This document shows positions 1-10,953 of a stretch of DNA of 64,000 bases, piece by piece. The stretch's first letter is position 1. Every line of letters begins with the position of its first letter. The DNA comes from Panicum virgatum (lineage: Eukaryota > Streptophyta > Magnoliopsida > Poales > Poaceae): positions 18,028,913 through 18,092,912 of the forward strand of contig NC_053147.1 of assembly GCF_016808335.1 (NCBI RefSeq), in the 5' to 3' direction. Both the position numbers and the translations under genes were made by a program. A model generated the notes under the pieces. The model made no database searches, was not told where the DNA came from, and was given only the letters and a program-made list of their open reading frames with translations.

Positions 1-132
1 TTTTTTTTTCACCCGTGAATTCGCATTGGAGCAAACTTGTTTCCTGTGATTTTTCAGATGTGCCTGCTGAGTCTATGGAATTATTGATTGGAGTGCTTCT
101 GTCTTGGCTGACCTTATAATTTGCAATTTCAG

Positions 133-637
133 GTCTCTTTCTTCCAGCGGTTGTTCGGCCAATCTTGGATTCATGGGAAACTGCAGAAAAAGTTCCTCCA
201 CCTCCTCTAAATGAAGTATGCGATTTCCTCCATTTTTGGGTTGTTCTGTGTGATGCTTTCAGGGTCAAACAATTAACACCTTTTCCATTCAATTTCCCAA
301 CTGAGAATATTTATTTTGTACAATCCAATTCTTATCAAATGAACTTCCTTGTCATATTTAATTAGAAAAAACTCCCAATTTTGTCACCCCAAGCCAACTT
401 GGCTAAAAATATTGCCAGAAAATGAGTCCTAAATACATTACTGATATCTCCGAGTAAATCGCAGAGAGCGTCTGTTTAAACTTTGTGTTGCATAATTGCA
501 TCCTGGTGTTGTCAAACCTTTAGAATCACCTAGGCTGTTTACATGCTGTTATCCTGTCACTCAAAATGTTTGAGCCTGCGTTTAATCATCTGTCACTTCT
601 GCAGGTGGTTGCAGGTGTCACCGGCAAGAATAAGTAG
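133..637 (+). CDS. 3' end of an unrecognised plant gene (last two exons)
   Basis: Two exons fit grass splice rules. The first is 133-213, preceded by a pyrimidine-rich stretch ending in TTTCAG and followed by GTATGC. The second is 605-637, preceded by TCTGCAG and ended by TAG. The intron is 214-604 and lies between codons. The joined C-terminus reads through PAVVRPILDSWETAEK, a run of prolines, then VVAGVTGKNK. The gene must start left of the window. I do not recognise the family, so no function is given. The alternative acceptor at 617 shifts the frame and was not preferred. Confidence 0.5.
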
Positions 638-892
638 TGAACTTGCATGTTTTCTCTTGTCAATGTTGTCCCACATTTTCTTCCCCATGTTTTCTTGTGA
701 CCAGATTGTACCAGGGGCGCAGTCTTGAACTCTAGATGATATCGGCGAAATAATCGTTGTACCTGAACCTCATCATACTGCAATGTGATTTTGGAAATTT
801 TCCTTCTCAAGAGGTCGGCAGAATGTCAGTACGTTTTGGATTGTGTTCATCATAAGCCATATTTCTTGGTGGATCAGTCTGGATTCCATTTC

Positions 893-898
893 AATAAA
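893..898 (+). terminator. Probable polyadenylation signal of the left-edge gene
   Basis: An AATAAA hexamer lies about 255 bases after the stop codon at 637, a usual distance for a plant 3' UTR. No competing hexamer was noticed in between. Confidence 0.4.
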
Positions 899-1102
899 CA
901 GAAGCGCCCTTGCGGCCGCACGGCCTACCTGTGACCTTGTAATGTCAGCATGGCGTGAGCGTGTGTAAACTCCTGTGCCGTGTGACTTCGACTGCGTTTG
1001 TGCCTGGTGCTTCCACGGTGCCGCGCGGCTCTGGATGGTGTGGTGTTCTACCAGTCCGAAGGCCGAGCCGGGCACAGCGGCGGCAACCGGCGAGACCGCG
1101 CG

Positions 1103-1260
1103 TGGGCCGTGTGGCGTGAGACGAGCGCAGGTACCCGATGGTTTGACCCGTGCAGCCCACATGTACATGTCCAGCCCAAATAAGCCCACGATGCACCAAA
1201 CCTAGGGTTTACGAGCACGCCCCCTGTATAAAAGAAGCGAGGCTCCGAGCCGCCCCGGAC
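1103..1260 (+). promoter_or_regulatory. eL28 promoter with site II motifs, telo-box and TATA box
   Basis: GTGGGCC (about 1105) and several GCCCA/GCCCAC motifs (about 1154-1190) are site II-type elements. TAGGGTTT at 1203-1210 is the reverse complement of the AAACCCTA telo-box. TATAAAAG lies at 1227-1234. Site II plus telo-box is the known arrangement in plant ribosomal protein promoters, which supports transcription starting near 1258 and reading into the eL28 gene. Confidence 0.7.
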
Positions 1261-1846
1261 TCCCGCAGCCGCCACCCCCACACCGGACCGGAGCGAGGCG
1301 ACGCCGCTGCACCTCATCTCCGGTAAGTGGAGATCGCCCTGTCATGGCAAGCGATAATGATTTGTTAGCTCCAGCAGCGTCTGCTCCTCTCTGTTCCGTC
1401 GTTAGGTTTGCGCAGTTCGAATTGTTGCTGATTTAACAGTCGCCTTCGTGCTTGTTCTATGTATGTCACCATTCAAAGTGATTTGTATGATCCTGCTGCG
1501 AAATTGTTGGGCTTGGTGTGCCCGATTCGTTCGTTGGTTAGAAGTTTCTGTAGCCTCCTTGCGTCGTGGTTTCGACTCGTTGTGTTGAGGTTGACTGCAA
1601 TCTGATCCTTCTCCCTGTTAGATCCGGTATCAACCTAGCCCGTAGGTATAGGCATATCGTTGGAAAAATTGATGACAATGTTCCGCTCTTGCTAGAAATT
1701 CTAGACTTAGCTTCCTTTTGCAATCGAGTTCACTTCTCCGCGGGTGACCAGATGATTAGTTTTTCCCCTTGTGTGTTTCCTGATGTTGCAGCTTGGTTAA
1801 GGAGTCTCACACTAGGCAGTTGATTTGGTTATGTAGGTGAAGGGAA

Positions 1847-3042
1847 ATGGCGACGGTTTCAGGGGATCTGATCTGGCAGATTGTGAGGAAGAACAACTCC
1901 TTCCTGGTGAAGCAGTTTGGCAACGGCAATGCCAAGGTGCAGTTCACCAAGGAGCCCAACAACCTCTACAACGTGCACTCCTACAAGCACTCTGGTAGGC
2001 TGCTGTTGCTCAGTTTCTGAGATGTCCTGCATGCATAACACATTGTGGGATCTTTGCAATAATTAATAAATAAATAAGTGTGACTGCCTGTGGCTTGCTG
2101 TTAGGTTTGGCGAACAAGAAGACCGTGACAATCCAGCCGGCAGCTGGAAAGGACTCGGCTGTGGTTCTCTCGACGACCAAGACCAAGAAGCAGAACATGC
2201 CTGCGAAGATCAACCACAAGTCTGTGATGCGCAAGGATTTCCGCAAGATGGCCAAGGCTGTGAAGAACCAGGTACTACTAGCACATGAAAATGCATGTCT
2301 CTGTTAATTTGATAATGCCATTAATACTATATCCTGTAATGCACATAGCTCTTTGCTGTATGGATTGGATATTGTTTTTGTATATTTTTACTTTTATTTT
2401 TTTGCTGTGATGAGCCATAACAAGTAAGAAGGCCAACTGATCAACTGGTTCTTCGATGAAATATAGCTGATACGCTTGGCTTCTGAGCTGAATATTGGTT
2501 CTTTGTTTCAGACAATTCCTGTTAATTTTGTACGCTGTTTATTTTGAAATTTTTGTGTTTGTTTGAAATATGAGTTTTCTTTTTTTTTTTGTTATATGAT
2601 GATATGTGTGTCTTTTGTTAGATGGAATCTGTTTTCTATGTTTGGTTTCATTCTTACCCTATGTGTAGCAGTGATGAGCTATAACTTGTAAGAAGACCAA
2701 CTGATAAATTGGTTCTTCGATGAAATATAAGCTGATACGCTTGGCTTCTGAGCTAAACCTGCAGATTACCTAGTCTTGTATGATTGAGAGTTGCATATCT
2801 TTAGAATGAAGACTATTAATTAATATGCGGTTTCTTCACTCTGATTACCAATTCTCGTTTACTTGTTGATATCATATGATCAGAACATTCTAATTTGCAT
2901 TGTGTTTAACGTGCAGGTTAGCGATAACTACTACAGGCCTGACCTGACCAAGCCGGCCCTCGCAAGGCTGAGCTCAGTGTACCGCAGCCTCCAGGTTGCC
3001 AAGTCTGGTGTCAAGAAGAAGAACCGGCAGCCGACGCACTAA
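1847..3042 (+). CDS. RPL28: 60S ribosomal protein eL28 (L28)
   Basis: This is a structural protein of the cytosolic large ribosomal subunit. The coding exons are 1847-1994, 2105-2271 and 2917-3042, together 441 bases or 146 residues, the normal length for plant eL28. The protein starts [19 protein letters not shown] and ends KKKNRQPTH. It carries the family stretches [18 protein letters not shown] and [15 protein letters not shown] and a basic C-terminus. A further intron lies in the 5' UTR, from GTAAGT at 1323 to the acceptor at 1835-1836, ten bases before the ATG. The promoter upstream has telo-box and site II motifs, and the last intron carries two snoRNA-like units. Exon joins are in phase and no damage is visible. 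Confidence 0.97.
2402..2490 (+). ncRNA. Box C/D snoRNA candidate, copy 1 (intron of eL28)
   Basis: All four boxes are present in order: box C GTGATGA at 2407-2413, D' CTGA at 2437-2440, C' CGATGA at 2454-2459 and D CTGA at 2483-2486. The spacing suits a C/D snoRNA of about 85 nt, which guides 2'-O-methylation of rRNA. The guide regions are the bases before D' (AAGAAGGCCAA) and before D (ATACGCTTGGCTT). A near-identical copy follows 264 bases downstream. Ribosomal protein introns are common snoRNA hosts. The rRNA target was not identified and the flanking terminal stem is weak by eye. Confidence 0.75.
2666..2757 (+). ncRNA. Box C/D snoRNA candidate, copy 2 (intron of eL28)
   Basis: This is the second copy of the unit at 2402-2490. 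Box C GTGATGA lies at 2671-2677, D' CTGA at 2701-2704, C' CGATGA at 2718-2723 and D CTGA at 2748-2751. The guide before box D is unchanged, while the guide before D' differs from copy 1 by one base (AAGAAGACCAA). Boxes and guide are kept while the surrounding intron diverges, which points to selection on the unit. Confidence 0.75.
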
Positions 3043-3680
3043 GCTTGTGTTTTGTTGAGGGGCCTTTTGGTGCTCTTAGTCCCAGATTATTATCTATGTC
3101 GCAACAGTTTTGAGACTTGAAGTGAAGACTTGTTAGAACTAGAGAAACCATGTTAAAGCTGCTGCTGTGTGTCGTTCCATAATCACAAATTGCTTGGCAC
3201 TTAATGATTGCTACTTTTTCTGCAAACTTGCTCATCATGTTACGTTTTCAGATTTTGTTCTCTACTTCTCTCCCAGGTCCATCGAGTGGACTGGTATAGT
3301 GGTATCACGTTTCTGGTACTTGGTGCAGCTAGGCTAGCTGTGTCGCTGAGCATCATTTTGACTATGCTTTCCATTGGCTTTGCCATATGTATAGTTCGGC
3401 GCTGCAAATCCGTTTCTTTGCTACAGTTACTTTGCTAGTAGCTACCGATGTGCGATATTTGTGTTTCTTTGTAAGTCTTGCGAGTCTGCACATGTGGTAA
3501 AGCTCGTCAGCCACGCTATATTCATATGCCTCCTGGAATGCTGCTACCGTTTGCCAAACTTTTGCGCCTGCGCGAGTTTGTCAACACAGGGTTGGGAAGA
3601 AACTGCCATAGTCTGCGTCGTTAGCGACGTCCTTCGTCCTCATTTCCATCAAGTTTCGCTTCAGCATTGACCAAAAAGTA
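3043..3680 (+). other. eL28 3' UTR and intergenic DNA
   Basis: The first 200 bases are probably the eL28 3' UTR. No canonical AATAAA was noticed and no gene-like exon is visible in the remainder. Confidence 0.4.
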
Positions 3681-3689
3681 TATTTTCTT

Positions 3690-4560
3690 CATTTATCTGT
3701 CGTGGCACTGCAGCAACACCATCCCTGTGTCCTCGGGAGGGCCGGAGGGGCTTCTTGCGGCTCTAGCTGCAGAGCCGCCGTCTTGAGTGCCTCAAGCGTC
3801 TCCCTGTCATCCTCCATTTGTAGCTCGGCCCAGAAGCAAATTAATAAACTTGCAACACAAGATCGAATCATCATCTTTCCTAGAACTTTTAAACAGCCCA
3901 GCAAATAGCAGACAGGATAACCATATGGAACTTACCCCCACCACACATGTATATATTAACTCAAGTCCAGAACTGTTCAAAGAAGTTCGGTCTGCATGGC
4001 GTCCACACATGTGCTGAGTGGTTTCATTTTTTGAGCACAAGACACACTTTACAGCTCGCTGCCAGTTCTTCCCACTCAAATTATCCTTAGTCAGGATTGC
4101 ATTTTGCCAAATCAGCCACATAAAAATCTTGACTTTCAAAGGATTTTTTGCTTTCCAATTTTCTTATTGGGGGCTTCAGTTTCATCTCTGCACAACTGTG
4201 CATACATAGATTTGACCGATGGATTTATCACCCTCATTAGGGAGGGCAAAAGAGTTTAAGCCATGATACAACCTTCTCAACTGGATTCGAGCTCCTTCAT
4301 CCAACCACCTCCTAAAAGTAGGCCTCCAGTTCATACTTGCCATAAAGTGTATAGAGCAGTTTTGTTTATTGCAAATATCATAAGATCACCAAATTTATCC
4401 TTGAGGGAAACTGATCCACACCAGGATCAGTTTGCTTTTCATTCCCAACCAACATTGCTCTCCCTTTGAAGTAAAGCTCTTTGACATTAATCAAGTCATT
4501 CCAAACAGCTGAATTGCTGGGCTTGTGCTTCAATCGAGATATATCTATACCTACTTATTT
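3690..4560 (-). mobile_element. L1-type LINE fragment (C-terminal end of ORF2)
   Basis: On the minus strand the translation gives a degenerate match to the end of plant LINE reverse transcriptase ORF2. Around 4530-4400 it reads SAVWNDLINVKELYFKGR, which matches the usual WNDLL-VK-LYLKGR segment. Around 4139-3960 it reads KVKIFMWLIWQNAILTKDNL followed by Cys and His residues, as in the zf-RVT zinc-binding region. Frame changes and stops are scattered between the matches, and the reverse transcriptase core is missing. It is a dead fragment downstream of eL28. Confidence 0.75.
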
Positions 4561-5216
4561 CTAAAGCACGTAACTTTTCCAAGTAAATTATTGGTTTAGT
4601 CTGCTTGTGTCATTGACAGATGGGTCTTTGTCCATCCCGAATGTGAGTCGGTCTAGTCTTCCATCCACGACTCGATCACACAGATCCATACAAATTAACG
4701 CACGAACAACTATACATATTCATACAAATTAACGCACGGACAACTATACATATCCAATACTTATACCAACCTTGTCCGTAGCAATGCACGAGTATATTTG
4801 CCATAATATAAAGCTGGTTCACATACTTTCTCTCCACAATTTCCAGCCAAATACCTTCTCCGGCACAACCACTTACAGAGAAGACTAAGATTCATCTTGC
4901 TGAGATCATGACTACCTAACTGTCTTTTCTTCTAAGTCTACAAATTTTACACCACTTTATCAACTTATATTTTTTTTCTCTTAGTATCTCCCCCCTTACC
5001 GAGCATACTAAGGTTCATCTTTTTGAGGTCATGAATATCTAGAACCCCCCCCCCCCCCCCCTTCTTTCTAGGTCTCACTACCAGAAGGGTTTTTTTTAAT
5101 GGTTCTGTCCATTCTTTTATAAATAATTTTTAGGAAGAAGGTACATAGACATACAGTAAGTAGGGATTCTACTCAGACAAGGCCATGGTTTCAATCCTCA
5201 CAGGTGACAGCAGCCG
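4561..5216. other. Intergenic AT-rich DNA
   Basis: No gene was found. The stretch holds a short tandem duplication (4687-4753), pyrimidine-rich DNA and a run of C at about 5046-5061. Confidence 0.5.
4687..4753. repeat. 34-bp tandem duplication
   Basis: Two adjacent units beginning CATACAAATTAACGCACG, at 4687-4720 and 4721-4753, differ at very few positions. Confidence 0.85.
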
Positions 5217-5977
5217 CTACGTCTTGTGAGTTATCTGGGCGTTGCCGTTCAGCTTTTCACCCGGCTCTTGCTGCTGCTGCTGCTGCTGCTGCTGAGGCCC
5301 GATCCGGTGCATCACTGCCCGGTAGGCCGAGAGCCCGATCTTCTGCACCCTGTCGTACATCCTCTCCAGGCGCAGCGCCGCGACGTACAGGCCGACGGCG
5401 TCGAGCTGCCAGCCGCTCCTTCCGTAGAACCCGACGATGACGCCTCCGTCCACCGGGAACGTGAACGGCGTGCCCTCCGCCGCGCCGAACGGCCCGTACG
5501 CCCTCTGGCTGCTCCGGAACGCCAGCGACCGGATCACCGGCGAGCCGCCGTGCGCGATCGGCGAGTAGTTCCCGCTCACGGCCGTCAGGTACTCGTCCGG
5601 GAAGCTCAGCTTGATCTGCGTGCGTGGGCACAACACATCCAGCCAACAAACTCAGCAGCAGAGCCAGCAGTGTACTGTCATGCTTGGGGGTGAACGGTCA
5701 CACATGTGAGCGCGACCAGCCAAGTGATGGTTGCAGATGCTGTACGTGCCTGAGTGGTGTGTTTGTCGCCGGCGCCTCCGTGTCGCTCGCCGGGGACGGC
5801 CAGGCCGTCCTTGTCGTACTCCACGCTGATGCTGTCGATGCACCGGTCGTAGGACACGGTGATGCTGCGGATGCCGGAGTGGCCGCCGTCGTCCCACGGG
5901 TGCCCCCCGGAGCCGCCCCATGGGCCAACCTTCATGAGCTTCTTGGACACAACCATCTTCCTCAGAGGTTGCTGCTG
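5217..5977 (-). CDS. Jacalin-related mannose-binding lectin (5' end uncertain)
   Basis: One jacalin domain is encoded by two exons, 5977-5750 and 5615-5217. The first carries VGPWGGSGGHPWDDGGHSGI, the usual opening of a jacalin fold; the second carries IKLSFPDEYLTAVSGNY and GRSGWQLDAVGLYVAAL. Such lectins bind mannose- or galactose-type sugars and often act in stress or defence. An ATG lies at 5956, but TTTTTTGTCAG just before 5977 looks like a splice acceptor in frame, so one or more upstream exons may exist. The intron begins with GC, not GT: the GT six bases on would throw the domain out of frame. The tail after the domain contains nine glutamines from a CAG repeat (5269-5297) and ends at 5217. 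A solo LTR lies about 500 bases upstream. Confidence 0.82.
5269..5297 (-). repeat. CAG trinucleotide repeat (polyglutamine)
   Basis: About nine CTG units on the plus strand encode a glutamine run near the C-terminus of the lectin, outside the jacalin fold. Confidence 0.9.
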
Positions 5978-6488
5978 CTGACAAAAAATGTGCAGTTTAG
6001 TGTTCGGAGATGGTGTGTACGTGTTTCAAAGCAGGTTATGTTAGTCTGAACATAGGCACAAAGAGATGTGCAGGAAATACGTGAAAATCCAGACGATTCC
6101 TATCTGCAAAAAAAAAATGAAAAGCAAATTTAATGGAATGCGAGGGCAGTCCATTTTGTGTACCATGCTTGCTTCCAGAGATTTGCAGAGGTACACAAGT
6201 GGTAAGATTAGGAACTAAAGTTTCTTCAAGGGCAAGTGTACTTTGTAGATGGAAGAAATTGCACAACAAACCAAAAGGTCTAAACTCTTTTAAAGAGGCA
6301 GCAGGATGTGGGGGATGACTGGGGACAAGAATTAGATGCCCCAAGGGATCAGTATACTGCTTTCTAGAAAGATAAGCATATTGCACAAGAGCATTTTGTT
6401 CTTCAGCACGAAGTCTCATGAAGAATCTTGAAATTATGGGTAATTTACTGTTCAATTTTAGCATGCCACTGAAAAGAATCTTTGTATT
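5978..6488. other. Region upstream of, or intron within, the lectin gene
   Basis: No exon was recognised. If the lectin has an earlier exon, this stretch is intron; otherwise it is 5' flank. Confidence 0.4.
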
Positions 6489-7535
6489 TGTCGGTACCCC
6501 AGGACTGGGGTACCCCCTCCTGCTGTGTCTAGGCAAGGGTCTCGTAGTTATCCTTAGCTACGCCTTGACGGCCGAGCAGCCGGACCCCCTGTGGTCCGGA
6601 GCCCTACTCTCCCGGCAAATGGCCCCGGACCCGCTCCCCGCTCGGGGAGGGTCCGGTGACGCCACGTGTCCAGGAAGGAGGTAGCCCTCCGCCGAAACCG
6701 CTGGGGCCCCGGACCTCGCCGGGTCCCGGACCCCCATATACTATCCGGACCCCTCAGCGGGTGGAACCGACACCCCGCCTGGGTCCGGAGCCGCCACGTG
6801 ACCACAGGTGCGGGCACGCGCACGGTACTGCTTGGCTTCCACTGGAAGACTCGTCTACCTACCGCATTCAATACTGTAGACGGAAGTGTGCCTTGCCACA
6901 GCAGAGCCCAAGGCGGCTTTTGCCAGGTTGCATTGTTGGGCGCGTGTTACCAAGGCGCATAGTACAGTCGCTGGCACCGTCCACAGTCTACTATGCCAGT
7001 TGGACACGACGGCTCGGCTTCGCCCGTTATGACGCCTACACGGTAGACCCAGCAGTCTACGCCGCAAGCTACATTGCTCTAACGGGCGCCTCGCCGATGG
7101 GACAAATAAGGACTCCCCTCGGTCAGAGAGTCTACAGGGGCGATGAAGCATATCCGAGAAGAGATCCTCACCCGCTGTAGCTCCATTGAAGTTTCCTGTG
7201 CAATATACTATACATCCACGTTAGACCCACCTGTCGGGGTCTAACGACTGTGTACGCATCCCCTTGCTCTATAAAAGGGAGACGCCCGTTAGGAAAGGAC
7301 TCAAGCCCCAGCTGGGCAGAGGATAGACTCATTCATACTAAGAGCAATTCATCTCACAGTGGATGTAGGGTATTACGCTCCGACGGCTTGAACCACTCTA
7401 AATCCGTGTGTTCTTGCGCTCTTGCCCCCAAGCTAGATCGGCGTAATTGCCTTGCGCTTCCCCGACTACTTCCCCTCGGGGAATAGGCGGGTGCGTTCCG
7501 CCACCCGGCTGTGGGTACCCCAAAAGCCCACGACA
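6489..7535 (+). mobile_element. Solo LTR of a gypsy-like retrotransposon
   Basis: The sequence begins TGTCGGTACCCC and ends CCCACGACA, the TG...CA form of an LTR. It is flanked on both sides by GTATT (6484-6488 and 7536-7540), a perfect 5-bp target duplication. A TATA-like CTATAAAAG lies at about 7268-7276, as expected inside an LTR. No internal region or second LTR is present, so it arose by recombination between LTRs. Open frames inside it are not genes. Orientation is inferred from the TATA box. Confidence 0.9.
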
Positions 7536-7540
7536 GTATT

Positions 7541-8900
7541 TATTGAGCAACTGTCTGTGAAGTTGCCTTCAAGAAAAAGGGAAGTACAACAGTTACACTG
7601 CTGCCTGAAACTTTAAGCTCACAAGGTTTTGTACTTCTACATCAGATGGTGACTCAGAGTCTTTGGTCCAGCCACGCCGTGTCAATGAGGACAGACATGA
7701 AAGATATAGGTTGTCTGATAGATGATCATGAAACTGGAGAATAGGATGCCATGGAGCTGACAGCATCATTGGCATGGGGGAATGATTCATTTGGCTTATT
7801 TTTGCTGAAGTTTCTTTTGCGCACAAGTGCCTATTCCATTGAACAAAGCAGGAGAAAACACAAAACAGGCTTTCCAGGGAGACTCGTTGAAGAATTCGTA
7901 TTTTTCTTTTCTTATCATGGCCAAACCTAACGGATTTGTTGTCAGAATCTTTGATAAATTGTAGCCATAATCATCTTGATTAAATCACCCAAACTTGTAT
8001 ATATATGAAATGTAACAAGTCCATGTCAAGTTTGCAACAGTCCATAAGGCAGTGTTGTGACGTGTCCAATAATCATTGTGGAGAACTAGTTGGGTGCCAC
8101 TGAACCAACAGGACACGAGAATCTTAGCTGACAGCGTCCATATAAAGTCCAAAAGAGGCCAATAATACACACAGCTAATCCTTGTATAATTATTGGAACT
8201 TCATATATTATCAGAACAAAATATTCCAGAGCTGTGCAGAACAATGAAGTAGATAAGAGGCAGCTGTCATTTTCTGAGGCTTCATGTACATGCTCCACCT
8301 CATTTGCAGTAATTATGGTACCTGTGGCTTCAAGTAAATACCTGTATGTGACAGGCCATCTAACATTCACTTTTCATTTGCACTGTCAGTAGCTAAAATT
8401 GCCCATCTTTTGTGACATCCTGCCGTCTATCTGCTGTACTTTCACATTCTAGAGGCAGACTTTGCTGTGCAGGCAATGCTACCGTTACAAATTTCATCAT
8501 TAATTCGCCAAGAATCAAATAAGCAGTTTGACAGCCAAATCCTCTTGTCCAAAGGATACCCTGTGCATGCATTGGTATCATCAAACCAGACTGTATCGCA
8601 ACCTAAAGCTCTGCTGATCTGTGCTTTTGCTGGAGATATCAAGAACTAATCAATTCCTCTGATGAGGTGTATTGTTGTCTGCTCTCCAGATCATCATGCC
8701 CTTTTCTTGCATTGGCTGCCAAAGAGTGTTAAAAATTCTTTAAACCAACCTCCAAATTTTGAACTACCATATACAATATTAGAAATATGCTAACCGTTGC
8801 TTGATTTGTGCAGTTGAAAAAACAGCAAGTCTCCTATCTTTAGGCTAATCATGGGGGCTGCAACTAATTTATGAGCTGGCTGATGGAAATCGGCCAGACT
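7541..8900. other. Intergenic DNA, no recognisable gene
   Basis: Both strands were read and no conserved domain was recognised. Short open frames on the minus strand (for example 8642-8442) match nothing I know and lack splice support. It could hold decayed gene or LINE sequence. Confidence 0.4.
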
Positions 8901-8940
8901 GTGAATTAAACGTGGGGCCCAAACCTTCTCTCCACGCACC

Positions 8941-8947
8941 TATAAAA
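8941..8947 (+). promoter_or_regulatory. TATA box of the AG-peptide gene
   Basis: TATAAAA lies 122 bases before the ATG at 9063, giving a 5' UTR of roughly 90 bases. Confidence 0.65.
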
Positions 8948-9062
8948 CAGGCTCGCTCGCCTTCTCTGACCTCTCACAAGTCGTTGCATTTCCCTACAAG
9001 CTCACAGCGCAAAGCCAGCTCGTGCAAACCTACCTCTGTTAGCTTCACACCTTCACAGCGTC

Positions 9063-9251
9063 ATGGCCTCCAAGATCTTGTACGTCGCCGTCGTCGCGGC
9101 CGTCGCCGTGTCCTCCTTCGCCGGCGTCGCCTTCGCGGCCGACGCCCCGGCGCCGAGCCCCACCTCCGGCGCGGCGGCCGTCTCCTCGTCGCTCGTGGCC
9201 TCCGTCCTCTGCCCGGCCGTGGCGCTCCTCCTCGGCAACCTGCGCCACTGA
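9063..9251 (+). CDS. Arabinogalactan peptide (AG-peptide)
   Basis: This single-exon gene encodes 62 residues. The first 25 or so form a clear secretion signal (MASKILYVAVVAAVAV... to AFA). A very short mature core, ADAPAPSPTSGA, has the alternating Ala-Pro/Ser-Pro pattern that is hydroxylated and glycosylated in arabinogalactan proteins. A hydrophobic C-terminal segment (VASVLCPAVALLLG) is the likely GPI-anchor signal. AG-peptides sit on the outer face of the plasma membrane and in the cell wall. Length and layout match the family (about 60 residues). The TATA box at 8941 and TCACACC-type leader support this start. The exact paralogue cannot be named. Confidence 0.9.
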   Translation: MASKILYVAVVAAVAVSSFAGVAFAADAPAPSPTSGAAAVSSSLVASVLCPAVALLLGNLRH

Positions 9252-9361
9252 GCCCTCGGTGGATCGTCGTGGACGGAAGCTGCTGCCAATACATGCTTGC
9301 CATGCGTTGCATGATATCTTTTACCTGCTTGCTTTGTTTCCTGACCAGTGTTTCTTACTAC

Positions 9362-9460
9362 CGATCGAACCGCATGGAATTTTATTCATTCAGTGATTCA
9401 GACCATTTCTGTATCGAACCGCATGGAATTTTATTTCAGAAATTCAGACCATTTCTGTAG
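9362..9460 (+). repeat. About 50-bp tandem duplication in the AG-peptide 3' region
   Basis: The segment beginning ATCGAACCGCATGGAATTTT occurs at about 9362 and again at about 9414, each followed by a similar ATTCAGACCATTTCTGTA segment. Confidence 0.85.
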
Positions 9461-10500
9461 CAGCGTTGATTCCGTGTGTCAATTATCATGTGTGCCCAGA
9501 TTCTGATGACATTTTTCGAGCATTTGAGAGACTGAATTGTCGTCTGATGATGAGGAAATGTGTTGGTTTCTTTGTGAATTCCACCTCCAACCCCAAGCTA
9601 TGGCCTGTGACTTTTTCTTTACAAAGTCGAAAGGCAGGTACGCACGTATCGGCTTTTGAGTATTTGCATCTCATTCGCAGAGGAAAGCGAAGCTTTAGTT
9701 GAGATAAAAAAAAGGGGGGACAAAGCGTAAAACTAAAGCAGGTTAACAAAGCAGCTCCCTCTGCTGTAAAGCAGCTACACGCGAAAATAATGCAACCACC
9801 CAAATCTATCATTTTACTTTTGTTCTGTTCGTCCGATCACCGAGTTCCTTTGCTGCTCTTCAGCTGATCATTGATGGCGACGGCTGTTTGCAGCTGATCG
9901 TCGATCGAATTCATGTGGCAATCCATATGTTTTGCTTGCCTTTTCCCGTTTCTCCGAAGAGTTTCTTTTAAAAAAATATATGTGGGAAACAGCAACAACA
10001 ACAACGCGTGCTTGTTAATGCTAGCCTTGCTCGTCGCAGTCCGACGGCGCGCCCAAGGCAAGGGCGACCCGCACGCAACGCACAGCGAACGGCGGCTCGG
10101 CCGGCCGCTCCTCGCTCGCCACGCACCGCGCTCCCGCGCGCGCCTCTGCCGTTTCCAAACGTGGAAGGAACTTGTCTCGGCGGCGAGCGAAGGCAAGTGC
10201 CACGCCGCGCCCCGCTCGGTCAGGACCCAGGACCCTGGGGCACACGCTTGAAGGGGTGAGGGGAGGCGCGACACACCCTGCGGGTGGCAGGGATCACATG
10301 CGCATTCTCAACAGAAACCAGTGGAACTGTAATAAAAATTAAAAATCACTGAAAACTTCCTATTTTTACAGAAGAGGTCCCCATTCCCCCATCATTTATG
10401 TTGCCTGATCAACTGACAATTGACACTGTCTCATGCTCCAGACTGAATATACACTGAACAGTTACAGCACCAGGAGGTAAAAAAAAGAGGGAAAAAAGGA
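9461..10500. other. Intergenic DNA and 3' flank of the DUF1639 gene
   Basis: No gene was recognised. A GC-rich block at 10020-10260 is open in several frames on both strands, which reflects base composition rather than coding. Confidence 0.45.
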
Positions 10501-10953
10501 GTTCCTGAAGGCCCTTTCAGATTCATATGAAGTTTATTGTCAGAACTTGGCAAATTACGCGTGCACCTGGACTGCTCCCGGGATTACTTTGGCTTTTGAC
10601 AACGGAAGATTTAGTCGGCCGTTACTAACATGAGGGGCTTGCAAAAATGCGCTGCTGCTTTACAAGAGGAAGTAAATCGTAGCTAATGTTCACAGTAACA
10701 AAAGCAGCCTTGTAAAAGTTCCTGCTCCTGCAGCCCCTCTGTGTTGCTCTTTGCAAATTCTGGCATTTCTCTCTTCCTCGATTTCATCAAGTTCTTTTGG
10801 AAGACATTGATCTCCAGTAGCAATCGCGAGAAATGGTGAACTGACCAATCATTCGATCAGAACGCTTTTGCCGTCAATCTTCATCTGTTGGATTTGGATC
10901 TGTGCTGGCCTTCTTTCTAATACTCACCTTCTCACGTTCAGTGTTACTCTTTT

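Noticed and set aside
1660..1795. A third box C/D snoRNA in the 5' UTR intron of eL28
   Set aside because: TGATGA and CTGA occur, but the inner boxes and a second copy are missing, so it cannot be told from chance.
6656..7180. A 174-codon open frame
   Set aside because: It lies wholly within a solo LTR and matches no domain.
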